NCBI RefSeq assembly: GCF_024582815.1
Contig: NZ_CP102099.1
Location: 1,240,001 to 1,304,000 of the forward strand
Length of the DNA stretch: 64,000 nt
From: Acinetobacter colistiniresistens
GTDB taxonomy: Bacteria; Pseudomonadota; Gammaproteobacteria; Pseudomonadales; Moraxellaceae
Direction of reading: 5' to 3'
Made by a program: the position numbers and the translations under genes. Below the pieces are notes generated by a model. It ran no database searches. It was not told the origin of the DNA and was given only the letters and a program-made list of their open reading frames with translations. Position 1 is the stretch's first letter; the number at the start of each line of letters is the position of its first letter. This document shows, piece after piece, positions 39,113-47,524 of this stretch.

Positions 39113-39946
39113 ATGACAGTTGCAACTTCTCTTGCAAGCTTGGCGATAGATGACAGCATTCAGCTAGAACAACAAGGTGGCATTTTAACGCTATGGCTGA
39201 ATCGCGCTGAAAGCCGCAATGCCATGAGTTTAAATATGGTCACTGCTATTCAACAGGTGTTTAGCCAGATTGCCGATGATGTCTCTATTCGTGCGGTTAT
39301 CTTACGTGGTAAGGGCGGGCATTTTTGTGCAGGCGGCGATATCAAAGATATGGCGAGCTTACGTGTTGAAGCTACGAATATAGGCAGTTTGCAACCTTAT
39401 GTCGATTTTAATCGCCGTTTTGGTGCCATGATTGAACAGGTGGATCAAGCTCCACAAACCGTCGTGGCTGTTTTGGAAGGTGCTGTACTCGGTGGTGGCT
39501 TTGGACTGGCCTGTGTTTCGGATATTGCCATTAGCCGTGAGAGTGCCCAGTTTGGTCTGCCAGAAACAGGCTTAGGTATTTTGCCTGCGCAGATTGCGCC
39601 TTTTGTGGTGAAGCGAATTGGTTTGACCCAAGCCCGTCGTTTAGCGTTATTGGGTTTACGTTTTGATGGCAAGACGGCTTTGGATTTAGGTGTCGTTCAC
39701 CAAGTTGCACCAGATGATGCTGAGCTAGAACAGCAGCTTGCAGACACGATTCAGCAGATCAAACGTGCTGCACCTCTAGCTTCCCGTGCCACCAAAGCGT
39801 TATTACATCGGACTTTGAATGAACCTTTGACCCAGCTCTTAGATAATGCAGCCGAGCAATTTGCACGGGCAGTTGCTGGGGAGGAAGGGCAAGAGGGAAC
39901 CATGGCCTTTATTCAGAAGCGGTTGCCAAACTGGGCCGAAGAGTGA
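39113..39946 (+). CDS. atuE: Isohexenylglutaconyl-CoA hydratase AtuE
   Basis: The 277-residue crotonase-fold protein starts at ATG 39113 (MTVATSLASLAIDDS) behind AGGAGCAGGAG. An in-frame ATG at 39023 would lie inside atuD. Oxyanion-hole segments are HFCAGGDIKDM and EGAVLGGGFGLACVSDIAI, and the catalytic-loop region is ESAQFGLPETGLGILPAQ. In the pathway it hydrates isohexenylglutaconyl-CoA to 3-hydroxy-3-isohexenylglutaryl-CoA. It is homologous to methylglutaconyl-CoA hydratases of leucine breakdown; the assignment to AtuE follows from the cluster. Confidence 0.9.
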   Translation: MTVATSLASLAIDDSIQLEQQGGILTLWLNRAESRNAMSLNMVTAIQQVFSQIADDVSIRAVILRGKGGHFCAGGDIKDMASLRVEATNIGSLQPYVDFNRRFGAMIEQVDQAPQTVVAVLEGAVLGGGFGLACVSDIAISRESAQFGLPETGLGILPAQIAPFVVKRIGLTQARRLALLGLRFDGKTALDLGVVHQVAPDDAELEQQLADTIQQIKRAAPLASRATKALLHRTLNEPLTQLLDNAAEQFARAVAGEEGQEGTMAFIQKRLPNWAEE

Positions 39947-39999
39947 CATCGCATAGAGTACAAGCATTGCTGAAATGCGATGTTTTGAGGGATTAAACA

Positions 40000-41958
40000 A
40001 TGAGTTTTTCAAAAGTATTAGTGGCAAACCGTGGTGAAATTGCAGTTCGTGTGATGCAAACAGCCAAAGCAATGGGCTATCAAACGGTGGCTGTCTATTC
40101 AGATGCGGATGCCAATGCCCGTCATGTGCAGCTTGCGGATGAAGCGGTTTATATCGGCGCATCTAAAGTTTCAGAATCCTATTTATCGATTGCCAATATT
40201 ATTGCAGCCTGCCAAAAGACAGGGGCCGATGCGGTCCATCCTGGTTATGGTTTCTTGTCTGAAAATACCGACTTCGCTCAGGCTTGCCTTGATCATGGCA
40301 TCACCTTTATTGGGCCGACGGCTGCTGCGATCGAATTGATGGGCAGTAAACGTCTTTCAAAAATTGCCATGATTCAAGCAGGGGTGCCATGTGTGCCTGG
40401 TTATGAAGGTGATCAGCAAAAGCTTGAATATTTGGCTGAACAAGCTGAGAAGATTGGCTATCCTTTAATGGTCAAAGCTTCGGCAGGTGGTGGTGGGCGA
40501 GGGATGCGTCTGGTCCAACACGCTGTTGATGTATTGGACGCATTAAAAACAGCACGTTCGGAAGCAGAGAATGCCTTTGGTTCGGGTGAATTGATTTTAG
40601 AAAAAGCGGTGATTGCCCCACGCCATGTTGAAATTCAGGTGTTTGGGGACACACATGGCCATTATGTGTATTTATTTGAACGGGATTGTTCGATCCAACG
40701 CCGTCATCAAAAAGTGGTCGAAGAAGCCCCTTGTCCAGTGATGACGGCTGAACTGCGTCAGAAAATGGGCGAAGCAGCAGTTGCAGCGGCCAAGGCTTGT
40801 GATTATGTCGGCGCAGGCACGGTCGAGTTTTTGCTGGATCAATCGGGTGAATTCTATTTCTTGGAAATGAATACCCGTTTGCAGGTCGAACATCCAGTGA
40901 CAGAAATGGTGACGGGACTGGATTTGGTGGAATGGCAATTGCGTGTTGCCAATGGCGAAACCCTGCCTTTACAACAACATGAGTTGACACTGAATGGACA
41001 TGCGATTGAAGTTCGCTTATATGCAGAAGATCCACGTCAGGACTTTTTGCCACAAACGGGAAAAGTACTGCGTTGGCAGCCTGCAGGCGCTGATGGTAGT
41101 TTAGCCAATGTCCGTATTGACCACGGCATGTTAGAACAAGGGGAAATTAGTCCCTTCTATGATCCGATGGTGGCAAAGGTCATCGCCTATGGCAAAACCC
41201 GTCAGGATGCGATTCGACTGCTTGCTCGGGCCGTTGATGATTGTGTGTTGTTGGGGGTGAACAGTAATAAGCAATTCTTAAGCAACTTATTACGTCATCC
41301 AGTTATTGTCGCTGGGGAGACCAATACTGCCTTTATTCAGCAGCACTTTCAGGATGATATTAGTCTGCATCAGCAAACTTTGAAACTTGAAACGCTTGCC
41401 GTCGCAGCCGCACTGTTTAGCCAGCAAAATCAGCAGCAAGTCGCTTGGCAAACAGGAGTTGGCATGCCGTTCCCACTGAAACTAAAATACGCCGATCAGC
41501 AGATATTGCTACATGTGCAACATGATCAGCAGCAGGTCAAAGTTGCGTTATGTGATCAACACGTAACGATCAATATTGTAAGCATCAGTGATGTGCAGGT
41601 TGTTTATAGCTGTGAAGGTGTTCGACGCAAGCTCGCCTATGTCTTTGATCAAAATCAGCTCTATTTAGATGTAGGCAATGGTAATAGCGTGCTAGAAAAT
41701 ATTACTTATGCAGCCCCAGCGGCAGCAGAAGTGGTGGGTGATGGTAAAATCCGTGCACCGATGGATGGGGCAATTGTGAATCTGTTGGTGAATGTCGGAG
41801 ATCAGGTAGTGAAAGGGCAAACCTTATTGGTACTGGAAGCCATGAAGATTCAGCAGCAAATCAAATCTGATGTCGATGGCATCGTACATGAGCTGATTGG
41901 CCAAGTCGGACAACAGGTGAAAAAACGACAGCAATTATTGAATATTGCTGTCGATTAA
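40000..41958 (+). CDS. atuF: Geranyl-CoA carboxylase, biotin-containing (alpha) subunit
   Basis: The 652-residue protein has an N-terminal biotin carboxylase domain: KVLVANRGEIAVRVM, HPGYGFLSENTDFAQAC, the ATP-grasp KASAGGGGRGMR and EMNTRLQVEHPVTEMVTG. A linker and a C-terminal BCCP domain with the biotinylation site LEAMKIQ follow. Ile takes the usual Met position of AMKM. It carboxylates biotin with bicarbonate and ATP and hands the carboxyl group to AtuC. It closes the atuABCDEF operon and is followed by a terminator. Confidence 0.93.
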   Translation: MSFSKVLVANRGEIAVRVMQTAKAMGYQTVAVYSDADANARHVQLADEAVYIGASKVSESYLSIANIIAACQKTGADAVHPGYGFLSENTDFAQACLDHGITFIGPTAAAIELMGSKRLSKIAMIQAGVPCVPGYEGDQQKLEYLAEQAEKIGYPLMVKASAGGGGRGMRLVQHAVDVLDALKTARSEAENAFGSGELILEKAVIAPRHVEIQVFGDTHGHYVYLFERDCSIQRRHQKVVEEAPCPVMTAELRQKMGEAAVAAAKACDYVGAGTVEFLLDQSGEFYFLEMNTRLQVEHPVTEMVTGLDLVEWQLRVANGETLPLQQHELTLNGHAIEVRLYAEDPRQDFLPQTGKVLRWQPAGADGSLANVRIDHGMLEQGEISPFYDPMVAKVIAYGKTRQDAIRLLARAVDDCVLLGVNSNKQFLSNLLRHPVIVAGETNTAFIQQHFQDDISLHQQTLKLETLAVAAALFSQQNQQQVAWQTGVGMPFPLKLKYADQQILLHVQHDQQQVKVALCDQHVTINIVSISDVQVVYSCEGVRRKLAYVFDQNQLYLDVGNGNSVLENITYAAPAAAEVVGDGKIRAPMDGAIVNLLVNVGDQVVKGQTLLVLEAMKIQQQIKSDVDGIVHELIGQVGQQVKKRQQLLNIAVD

Positions 41959-41972
41959 TGGAATGCCATGAT

Positions 41973-42011
41973 TGAACCATCCACATCTATAAGATTGATG
42001 GTTCATTTATT
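41973..42011. terminator. Bidirectional terminator after atuF
   Basis: A 9-bp stem (41973-41981 with 41997-42005) is followed by TTTATTTTA. It separates atuF from the convergent chaperone gene. Confidence 0.65.
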
Positions 42012-42941
42012 TTAGGGAAACATCTTTAAACGCAGGTTTTCTAAACGACTTTGATATTGCTTTTGCCATTCTTCGTTTGGCAGTTGAGTTTTTAACGGCT
42101 CCATGTCTTGTTGTAACTGCTGCACGGCTTGTTGATATTGATCAACTTGCTGCTGTTGCTGGGTTTCACGGTGCTCGCGCTGTTGAACCTGTTGACGTTC
42201 CTGCTCAGTCAAATACTGTTGCTGCAATTTTTGCTTTAAACGTTCAGTTTCAGCTGGGCTATGTTGCCCTTGGCTAATTAAATCAACGGCTTGTTGATAA
42301 AGTCCCATTTTATTTTGCTGCTGACTTGCGTCAGGATATTGACGCTGTAGCTCTTCAAAAGCTGTTAAACGTTGTTCAGCACTAAGTTTTTGATTTTGCA
42401 CCAAGTCATTATAAGCAAAGCGATAATCCGCATAATTGCGCTCTTGCCCAAAACCGAGCATGGCTTCGGCTTGTCCCAAAGTTTGTTCTCTGAGCTTCCA
42501 CAGCGCATCAAAACGTTGTTTCGGTGATAAAGCGGTGGATAATACCGTGCTTTGCATCTGCTTTTCATATTGTGGCATGCGTTTCAGCAAGTTTTCCACT
42601 AAGTGTGCAAACTGTTGATCGGGATAGTTGGCAAGCGCTTTTGCAAGTGCTACATGACAATCTGAGACAGGGCAGTTGGCTTTAAAGTTATTGAGAAACT
42701 CGGTGATATTCCCAGGTTGCTGCTGTAAGGTTTTGAGTTGCTGCAAAAGTGAATCCTGCAACAGTTCGTCCTTGCTTTTATTGGGCATGCTGGCATTGTT
42801 CATCTGTGGAGACGAATTTTGAGATGTTGAGGTGGATTTGGTGTGCTGGATTGCAGCGGAAGAGGCAGTGCTCTTCCAGACTACAATCCCAACCAAGACC
42901 ACGACAACAATTAGAATTGTCAGCAATAGTCTTTTATTCAT
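42012..42941 (-). CDS. LifO/PlcR-like membrane-anchored secretion chaperone
   Basis: The 309-residue protein has one N-terminal membrane helix (MNKRLLLTILIVVVVLVGIV), a low-complexity linker (about 30-60) and a long, highly charged, glutamine-rich helical region. LREQTLGQAEAMLGFGQERN and the following AYNDLVQNQKLSAEQR (about 150-195) echo the repeating helices of lipase foldases and the phospholipase accessory protein PlcR. The classical LifO motif is not present, so it is a divergent member. It starts 11 bp after the sphingomyelinase gene, so it probably folds that secreted enzyme. The function is inferred mostly from context. Confidence 0.65.
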   Translation of the reverse strand: MNKRLLLTILIVVVVLVGIVVWKSTASSAAIQHTKSTSTSQNSSPQMNNASMPNKSKDELLQDSLLQQLKTLQQQPGNITEFLNNFKANCPVSDCHVALAKALANYPDQQFAHLVENLLKRMPQYEKQMQSTVLSTALSPKQRFDALWKLREQTLGQAEAMLGFGQERNYADYRFAYNDLVQNQKLSAEQRLTAFEELQRQYPDASQQQNKMGLYQQAVDLISQGQHSPAETERLKQKLQQQYLTEQERQQVQQREHRETQQQQQVDQYQQAVQQLQQDMEPLKTQLPNEEWQKQYQSRLENLRLKMFP

Positions 42942-42952
42942 ACCATATTCCG

Positions 42953-44299
42953 TTAAGGGTTGTAATTAAACTGCCCCATTACAGGGAAATGATCAGAAAG
43001 ATCCCAGATCATATACAGTGGATCAGCCGTAGTACGCAGGATGCGCACATCGTTACGTGACTGAACGGGCTGACGGTGGTTATTGGATGCCACGATATAA
43101 TCCAGATATTCAACGGTTGAACCGCCTGAACCTGCTGCACCAGCTAATTTATTCACACGAGGGTCAAAGGTTGATGCGGTATACCCCGTATTGCTTGATG
43201 CCGCAGTCGCATTCAAGTTGCTCAGCATATTTTGATAGTCTTGTGGCCAGAGTAACTTGTTCACATTAAAATCTCCCCCCATCAACACTGCATCGAAAGC
43301 TGGAATATTTTGTTGGTCTACCAGTTGACGAATTTGCTTGAACTGAGTCTGGCGCAGTGCACGCGCTGCATCGGTATCAAAAGAAGCGGTATGTGTTGAC
43401 GTGACATGATAAGCTTTACCATTTTTAATGATTTCAGCATACAACACGCCTTTATCGGCAAAGCAATCGGTTCCTGTACAGTCTGGATAAATAAATTGGG
43501 CGGTTTTGACGATTGGATAACGACTTACAATGACCAAACCGCTATCAAAAAGGTTATAGCCAGAACCGACAGGGATATGTGTCTGATAGGGATATTGTTG
43601 TGCCAGTTGATTCAACATACCTGTACGCGAAGAAGCGAACGCTTCTTGCATCATAATGACATCATAGCCATTCAAGTGGTTGGGTAATTCGGCCAAACGT
43701 TCACTGATTTTACTCGCCACCATCGGCAAGGCATAAATATTATAGGTTAGGACTTTTAATTCATTGGCACTGGCTGAAACAGGTTCCTGAATCGTGTTCT
43801 GGTGAATCGTGTAGTGGAAATCATCATAACCACCTGTGTATTCAGCTTTTACTGCTGCCTGAGCGGATAAACCGCCATAGGTTGTATTGATGCGATGTAC
43901 ATCACGATCTGAATACCACGGGGAAGTTGTGTTTGCTGTTTGAATACCGTGTTGAATATTACTACCGGACCATGTTCCAGTCATGGTTTGTTTGAAGGTC
44001 ACTTGTGAGTTGGCACTGGTCACTACGGTATCAAAGTTATAGGTTTTACCTGATTTGATCCCTGTATAACGATTGATACGTAATACACGTTTGGTTTCAT
44101 AGGGTGCAATCTGTGTCGCTTCCTGAGCCCATTCATTGCCTTGCTGCAATTGTGCCCCAGTTTGGTTGACTTGTACGGATACTGTTTGTGGTGTGGTATT
44201 GGTTACAAATACATAGGAATCTGCCAAACATTGTTGGGTGGCAAAACCGCTGAGTAATAGTGCAGTTCCTGCGCCGAGTTTTAAGCTCTTCAGCCTCAT
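42953..44299 (-). CDS. Secreted neutral sphingomyelinase-type phosphodiesterase
   Basis: The 448-residue protein has a signal peptide (about 1-26, ending QCLA), an extra N-terminal beta-rich domain of about 160 residues, then an endonuclease/exonuclease/phosphatase fold. The latter has the catalytic blocks LTYNIYALPM, DVIMMQEAF (metal-binding Glu), SGLVIVSRYPI, GGDFNVN and SDHFPVM (catalytic Asp-His). This pattern is that of bacterial neutral sphingomyelinases and hemolytic SMases, which cleave sphingomyelin to ceramide and phosphocholine. The N-terminal domain is not recognised. The next gene is a chaperone-like protein. A strong GGAGAGAAAAG precedes ATG 44299. Confidence 0.85.
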   Translation of the reverse strand: MRLKSLKLGAGTALLLSGFATQQCLADSYVFVTNTTPQTVSVQVNQTGAQLQQGNEWAQEATQIAPYETKRVLRINRYTGIKSGKTYNFDTVVTSANSQVTFKQTMTGTWSGSNIQHGIQTANTTSPWYSDRDVHRINTTYGGLSAQAAVKAEYTGGYDDFHYTIHQNTIQEPVSASANELKVLTYNIYALPMVASKISERLAELPNHLNGYDVIMMQEAFASSRTGMLNQLAQQYPYQTHIPVGSGYNLFDSGLVIVSRYPIVKTAQFIYPDCTGTDCFADKGVLYAEIIKNGKAYHVTSTHTASFDTDAARALRQTQFKQIRQLVDQQNIPAFDAVLMGGDFNVNKLLWPQDYQNMLSNLNATAASSNTGYTASTFDPRVNKLAGAAGSGGSTVEYLDYIVASNNHRQPVQSRNDVRILRTTADPLYMIWDLSDHFPVMGQFNYNP

Positions 44300-44655
44300 C
44301 TTTTCTCTCCATAGTGCTTAATAATAGTTGAACAAACACAATCCCGTTTTATTGAAATTATTCATTTATGAAAATTTTGTGATTGTTATTTGTTCGAAAA
44401 TTATAATAATGAAAAAGTATTTCTAAATCATTTAAATTTCTAACCATTCATCTGATCTTTTTAAAAACAATATTTTATTGCGAATTATTGAATGATATTG
44501 GATTTTTAAACAGATTGGGATGGTTATTTAGTGAAATGTAGTAAAAGAGATGGTTCAAAAATGAAAATAGAAAGGTAATGTATTCAGTATAAAGATGATT
44601 AATGACGAAAATCTGACAAGTGTTGCACTGTGTCAGATTTGATTGTGTCTGGAAA
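44300..44655. other. AT-rich intergenic region before the GTPase module
   Basis: 356 bp without a gene. It contains the sphingomyelinase promoter region and a terminator-like inverted repeat at 44609-44640. I see no other structure. Confidence 0.55.
44609..44640 (-). terminator. Likely terminator of the GTPase module
   Basis: A 10-bp stem AAATCTGACA / TGTCAGATTT (44609-44618 with 44631-44640) reads, on the minus strand, as a hairpin ending in TTTTC, just after the last gene of the module. Confidence 0.45.
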
Positions 44656-45075
44656 TTAGACTTGGTCAGCGTCGACGATTGCTGTACTGGCTTGCTTCAA
44701 GCTATAAAGCAGTTGGCCGAGTAGAACGTCCTTATTACTTAAGGTCACCATTACCATTGGATGATGGGGAGCCGGAATTGAGGTTAAAATAGCCTTGCCA
44801 TTCTCGGCATCCAGCGTAATGCTTTGACACCCAGTCAACTGGATTTCATTAAGGAAAGCGCTCACCATGGCCAAGATTGAACTACTGACTGCAGCCAATT
44901 TAGTACTGTTATAGGGATTTTTCTTATAAATTGCAGCGAGCTCAAAGCCATCTGTCGAGCAGAGCATAATATAATCGATCCCTCGAATATTCATAAGAAC
45001 ATCATTGGCTTGAGCTTTTGCAAACTGGATCAGCTCTTTGGGAGCAGTACGTTGCTGACTAGGAATACTGAACAT
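44656..45075 (-). CDS. Roadblock/LC7-type protein (GTPase module, distal copy)
   Basis: The 139-residue protein looks like a Roadblock/LC7 (MglB-like) domain. It has the helix QANDVLMNIRGIDYIMLCSTDGFELAAI, then KLAAVSSSILAMVSAFLNEI, a beta strand around ENGKAILTSIP, and the final helix. Such proteins dimerise and act as GTPase-activating partners of small Ras-like GTPases. A partner GTPase is 22 bp upstream in the same operon, and a second Roadblock protein lies further upstream. No membrane segment or signal peptide is seen. Confidence 0.7.
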   Translation of the reverse strand: MFSIPSQQRTAPKELIQFAKAQANDVLMNIRGIDYIMLCSTDGFELAAIYKKNPYNSTKLAAVSSSILAMVSAFLNEIQLTGCQSITLDAENGKAILTSIPAPHHPMVMVTLSNKDVLLGQLLYSLKQASTAIVDADQV

Positions 45076-45097
45076 AAATCTTCTCTTTATAAAGTGA

Positions 45098-45640
45098 TTA
45101 ATTTGTTGCTTTTAAATTAACTTCTAGTGCTGCGATAAGAGATTCAATCATCAGCAAAATATGTTCTTGCTTACGTGCATCGATAAAAAATAAAGGATAG
45201 TGGTAGTCATTCTGGATTAACCAGTCTCGGTAAATCGTTGTTGGTTGTCCTTTATTTTCATCGACATGGGTAATACCGATCGAAATATTTTGCGTATAGT
45301 CTTTAAAGGTGTCGAGATAGCTTTCAAGCTCTTCAATAGGCACTTTACTGTTATGATCGACAAGTAAAATCACGCCCAAAGCACCTTGGCAAATCACTGG
45401 CCAGATAAAGTCAAAACGTGATTGACCTGGGGTACCATACAGCCCGATTTTTACGCCGTCATCTAAGGTAATTTCCCCATAATCAATACCAACCGTAGTT
45501 TGCATCTTATTATGAGCCTGACTGTCTGTATTCAATGCTTCGGTCGCAAGCACGGGAATTTCTGAAAGCGATTTAATCGCTTCGGTTTTTCCGGCGCCCA
45601 TGCTTCCTGCAAAGACGATTTTATATTGTTGGAGAATCAT
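45098..45640 (-). CDS. Small GTPase, COG2229/CvnD-like
   Basis: The 180-residue protein carries a P-loop GSMGAGKT (12-19), a switch region (TTVGIDYGEI), LYGTPGQSRFDF in place of the canonical DxxG, and HVDEN where NKxD is expected. This set is typical of the bacterial/archaeal Srprb-like COG2229 group that includes Streptomyces CvnD conservon GTPases rather than classical MglA. It should cycle GTP/GDP with the Roadblock proteins on either side as regulators. The role in polarity, motility or envelope control is inferred only. It is separated by 8 bp from the frameshifted gene and by 22 bp from the distal Roadblock gene. Confidence 0.8.
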   Translation of the reverse strand: MILQQYKIVFAGSMGAGKTEAIKSLSEIPVLATEALNTDSQAHNKMQTTVGIDYGEITLDDGVKIGLYGTPGQSRFDFIWPVICQGALGVILLVDHNSKVPIEELESYLDTFKDYTQNISIGITHVDENKGQPTTIYRDWLIQNDYHYPLFFIDARKQEHILLMIESLIAALEVNLKATN

Positions 45641-45648
45641 AGTATTCC

Positions 45649-46616
45649 TTAAAGCCCAAAGCGGCGTCTGATTTTGCCGAAAAATTTATTTAAAAAACCT
45701 TGTTGTTCAGAAGTTTGTTCAGCAACTTCTGCTTTTAAGTAATGACTTTCTGATGCTGAAATAATGCCACCATTGTTGGAGATCATACAGGCAGCGATAA
45801 ATTGTTGAACCGTTTGAATAGGAAGTTTTAATTGTGTGGCGACTTGATAAAGTTGGGCTCCTTGTATAAAGCAGGCTGAGAGCAATAGGGTGGTTTTGCG
45901 GTCTTGGCTTTGCGCAGGCTGTGGCCAATATTCAATTTTATAATAGTCATTTTCATTCGGCGCCAACCGCTGGAATTCAAGAGAATGCCAGAACAGATTC
46001 CAGAGCCAATCTTGCAGGTTATACTCAACTTTTCGAGAGACTTTGGTAAAGTTGGATGTCGTCGCAAATTCGTACTTAAAACTATGGTTGGTCTGAGTCT
46101 GGATGCGTGTTGGCTCCAGCCAGGCAATCTGGCTACGCGTATCAATAATCGCCAAGGTGCCATGATCATCAAATAGATGGAGTCGGGCATTCTCTGGATT
46201 TAACATATCACTTAAATACTTTTCATTAATGGCATTATGTGTGGAAACAGTCGCTGTTTTAGGTTGTTGTGATTGTTGATGAGATAGATAACTCAGTAAG
46301 CGCAGCTGAATCCAGTTTTTTAATGCATCCGTATGCTGAAAAGGTAAGTAAAGCGTATTGTGTTCTTCAATATGATGTGAACCTTCTCCTTTTGAAACCT
46401 TTAAGCAGGGAAGTTTTTTTTGTTCTAAAATACGTTGAATACCTTCGGTATCAAAAAATTTTCATTTATTAATAATAAGTCGATATTGGGATCGGCTATG
46501 TTGATCCAGTTAATGCCAAATTCATTCGGTATTGTTTTTCTAAGTTCTATTTTTAATTCATCTGAAACTTTTAAACTTATACCTGAAATTGCGATATTAA
46601 TGCAATGTCCATTCAT
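45649..46616 (-). pseudogene. Unknown GTPase-module protein interrupted by a one-base frameshift
   Basis: Two adjacent minus-strand frames (46616-46425 and the frame ending at 45649) make a single 322-residue protein if one T is added at the run of six A on the plus strand (46453-46458). The N-terminal part (MNGHCINIAISG..., with IDLLLINENFF) resembles a receiver-like fold. The C-terminal part (about 135-322) ends with a winged-helix-like region (LYQVATQLKLPIQTVQQF) and a basic tail. In the zero frame the site reads T-TTT-TTG, a -1 slippery heptamer. It could be a true mutation, a homopolymer sequencing error or programmed frameshifting. The C-terminal half alone has a potential start at ATG 46206. 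I recognise no family. Confidence 0.65.
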
Positions 46617-46780
46617 AGTATCACTTTAATGTTTTATAAAATATTGGACTGCACAAAATTAGTCTTAATGCTAAAGACTAATAATAGACCACTTGTATTA
46701 TTTCTATTTTCTTATTATGTATAAGTTAAATAGAAATATATACAAGAGATCTAATATATTAAATATATTGAACTTGCAAA

Positions 46781-47140
46781 TTAAGCAAAGTCGAGTTCTT
46801 TCTCAAAAGTTTTAAGTTCGTGACGAGCCATCGCTAGGTTAGACTTAGTGCGATCTAATACGAGATAAAGGAACAAATTGCCATTGCTTTCTAATGGACG
46901 GATTAAATGGTATGCCTTGCCGAGTGTAATTAAGATATCCTCGATATCATCATTAAGTTTCAATGAGTTAGCTACACGACGTTTTGCGCGAATAACTTCA
47001 GTATTACCTGCTGCTGCCAGTTCTAAATCAAGTGCCCCACCACCTTGAGTTGCTAGCGCCAAACCACTTTCTGTATCGACTAATGCTGCTGCAACGAACC
47101 CATCAATATTTGTTAAGCTTTCTAATGAAATTTTAGCCAT
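46781..47140 (-). CDS. Roadblock/LC7-type protein (GTPase module, proximal copy)
   Basis: The 119-residue protein is a single Roadblock/LC7 domain. It has [25 protein letters not shown], a helix with [16 protein letters not shown], strand [18 protein letters not shown], strand LFLYLVLD and a final helix. It probably forms a dimer that binds the module's GTPase. It lies 164 bp upstream of the frameshifted gene, and a perfect TGTGA-N6-TCACA site is 220 bp upstream of its start. Two Roadblock copies in one module suggest an asymmetric or hetero-dimeric regulator. Confidence 0.8.
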   Translation of the reverse strand: MAKISLESLTNIDGFVAAALVDTESGLALATQGGGALDLELAAAGNTEVIRAKRRVANSLKLNDDIEDILITLGKAYHLIRPLESNGNLFLYLVLDRTKSNLAMARHELKTFEKELDFA

Positions 47141-47524
47141 GATCTTATCTCTACTAATACATCTTTGTTTATGAATTTATATATAGGCCACTTTTGTTTT
47201 TTGATTGGTTTTCAAAAGTAGTTAATCTCATTATAGGAAACTCTTTTATTAAATCAATAATACTTTAAAATAATTGAAATCACAGGAGTGCTAGTAATTG
47301 ACAATTTTTGTCAAATAAACAAATTAAAATATTGATTGAGGATTGGAATTGGTTTTTATTGTGATTTTATTCACATTAATATTGGGGTTTAATATTATTT
47401 TTTCATTGTAAATAAATGTAAATTTAACGCTTAAATTAATTAAAATAATATTTTAATTAAAATTAAATTTAAAATAAGTCCATGATAAAGAAAGTAATTA
47501 AAAAACTCTATCATGGATGGTAAA
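47141..47524. other. 384-bp AT-rich intergenic region
   Basis: No gene is visible. It lies between the tail-anchored protein and the Roadblock gene on the same strand and contains the CRP-like site at 47360-47375. Long AT-rich tracts around 47380-47470 are compatible with a promoter or H-NS-like binding. Confidence 0.5.
47360..47375. promoter_or_regulatory. Perfect CRP/Vfr-type site TGTGA-N6-TCACA
   Basis: TGTGATTTTATTCACA matches the CRP consensus arms exactly. Chance expectation for this 10-base pattern in a 64-kb window is well below one. It is positioned to control the Roadblock/GTPase module. Confidence 0.45.

Noticed and set aside
36237..41958. Reading the carboxylase cluster as leucine (liu) catabolism
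   Set aside because: The two carboxylase subunits and the hydratase resemble liu proteins, but AtuA, AtuB, the gene order and AtuR-like operators all point to atu. No liuE (HMG-CoA lyase) is seen.
42012..42941. A classical lipase foldase (LifO) for an adjacent lipase
   Set aside because: The diagnostic LifO motif is absent and the neighbour is a sphingomyelinase-type enzyme, not a lipase. I keep only a distant LifO/PlcR-like assignment.
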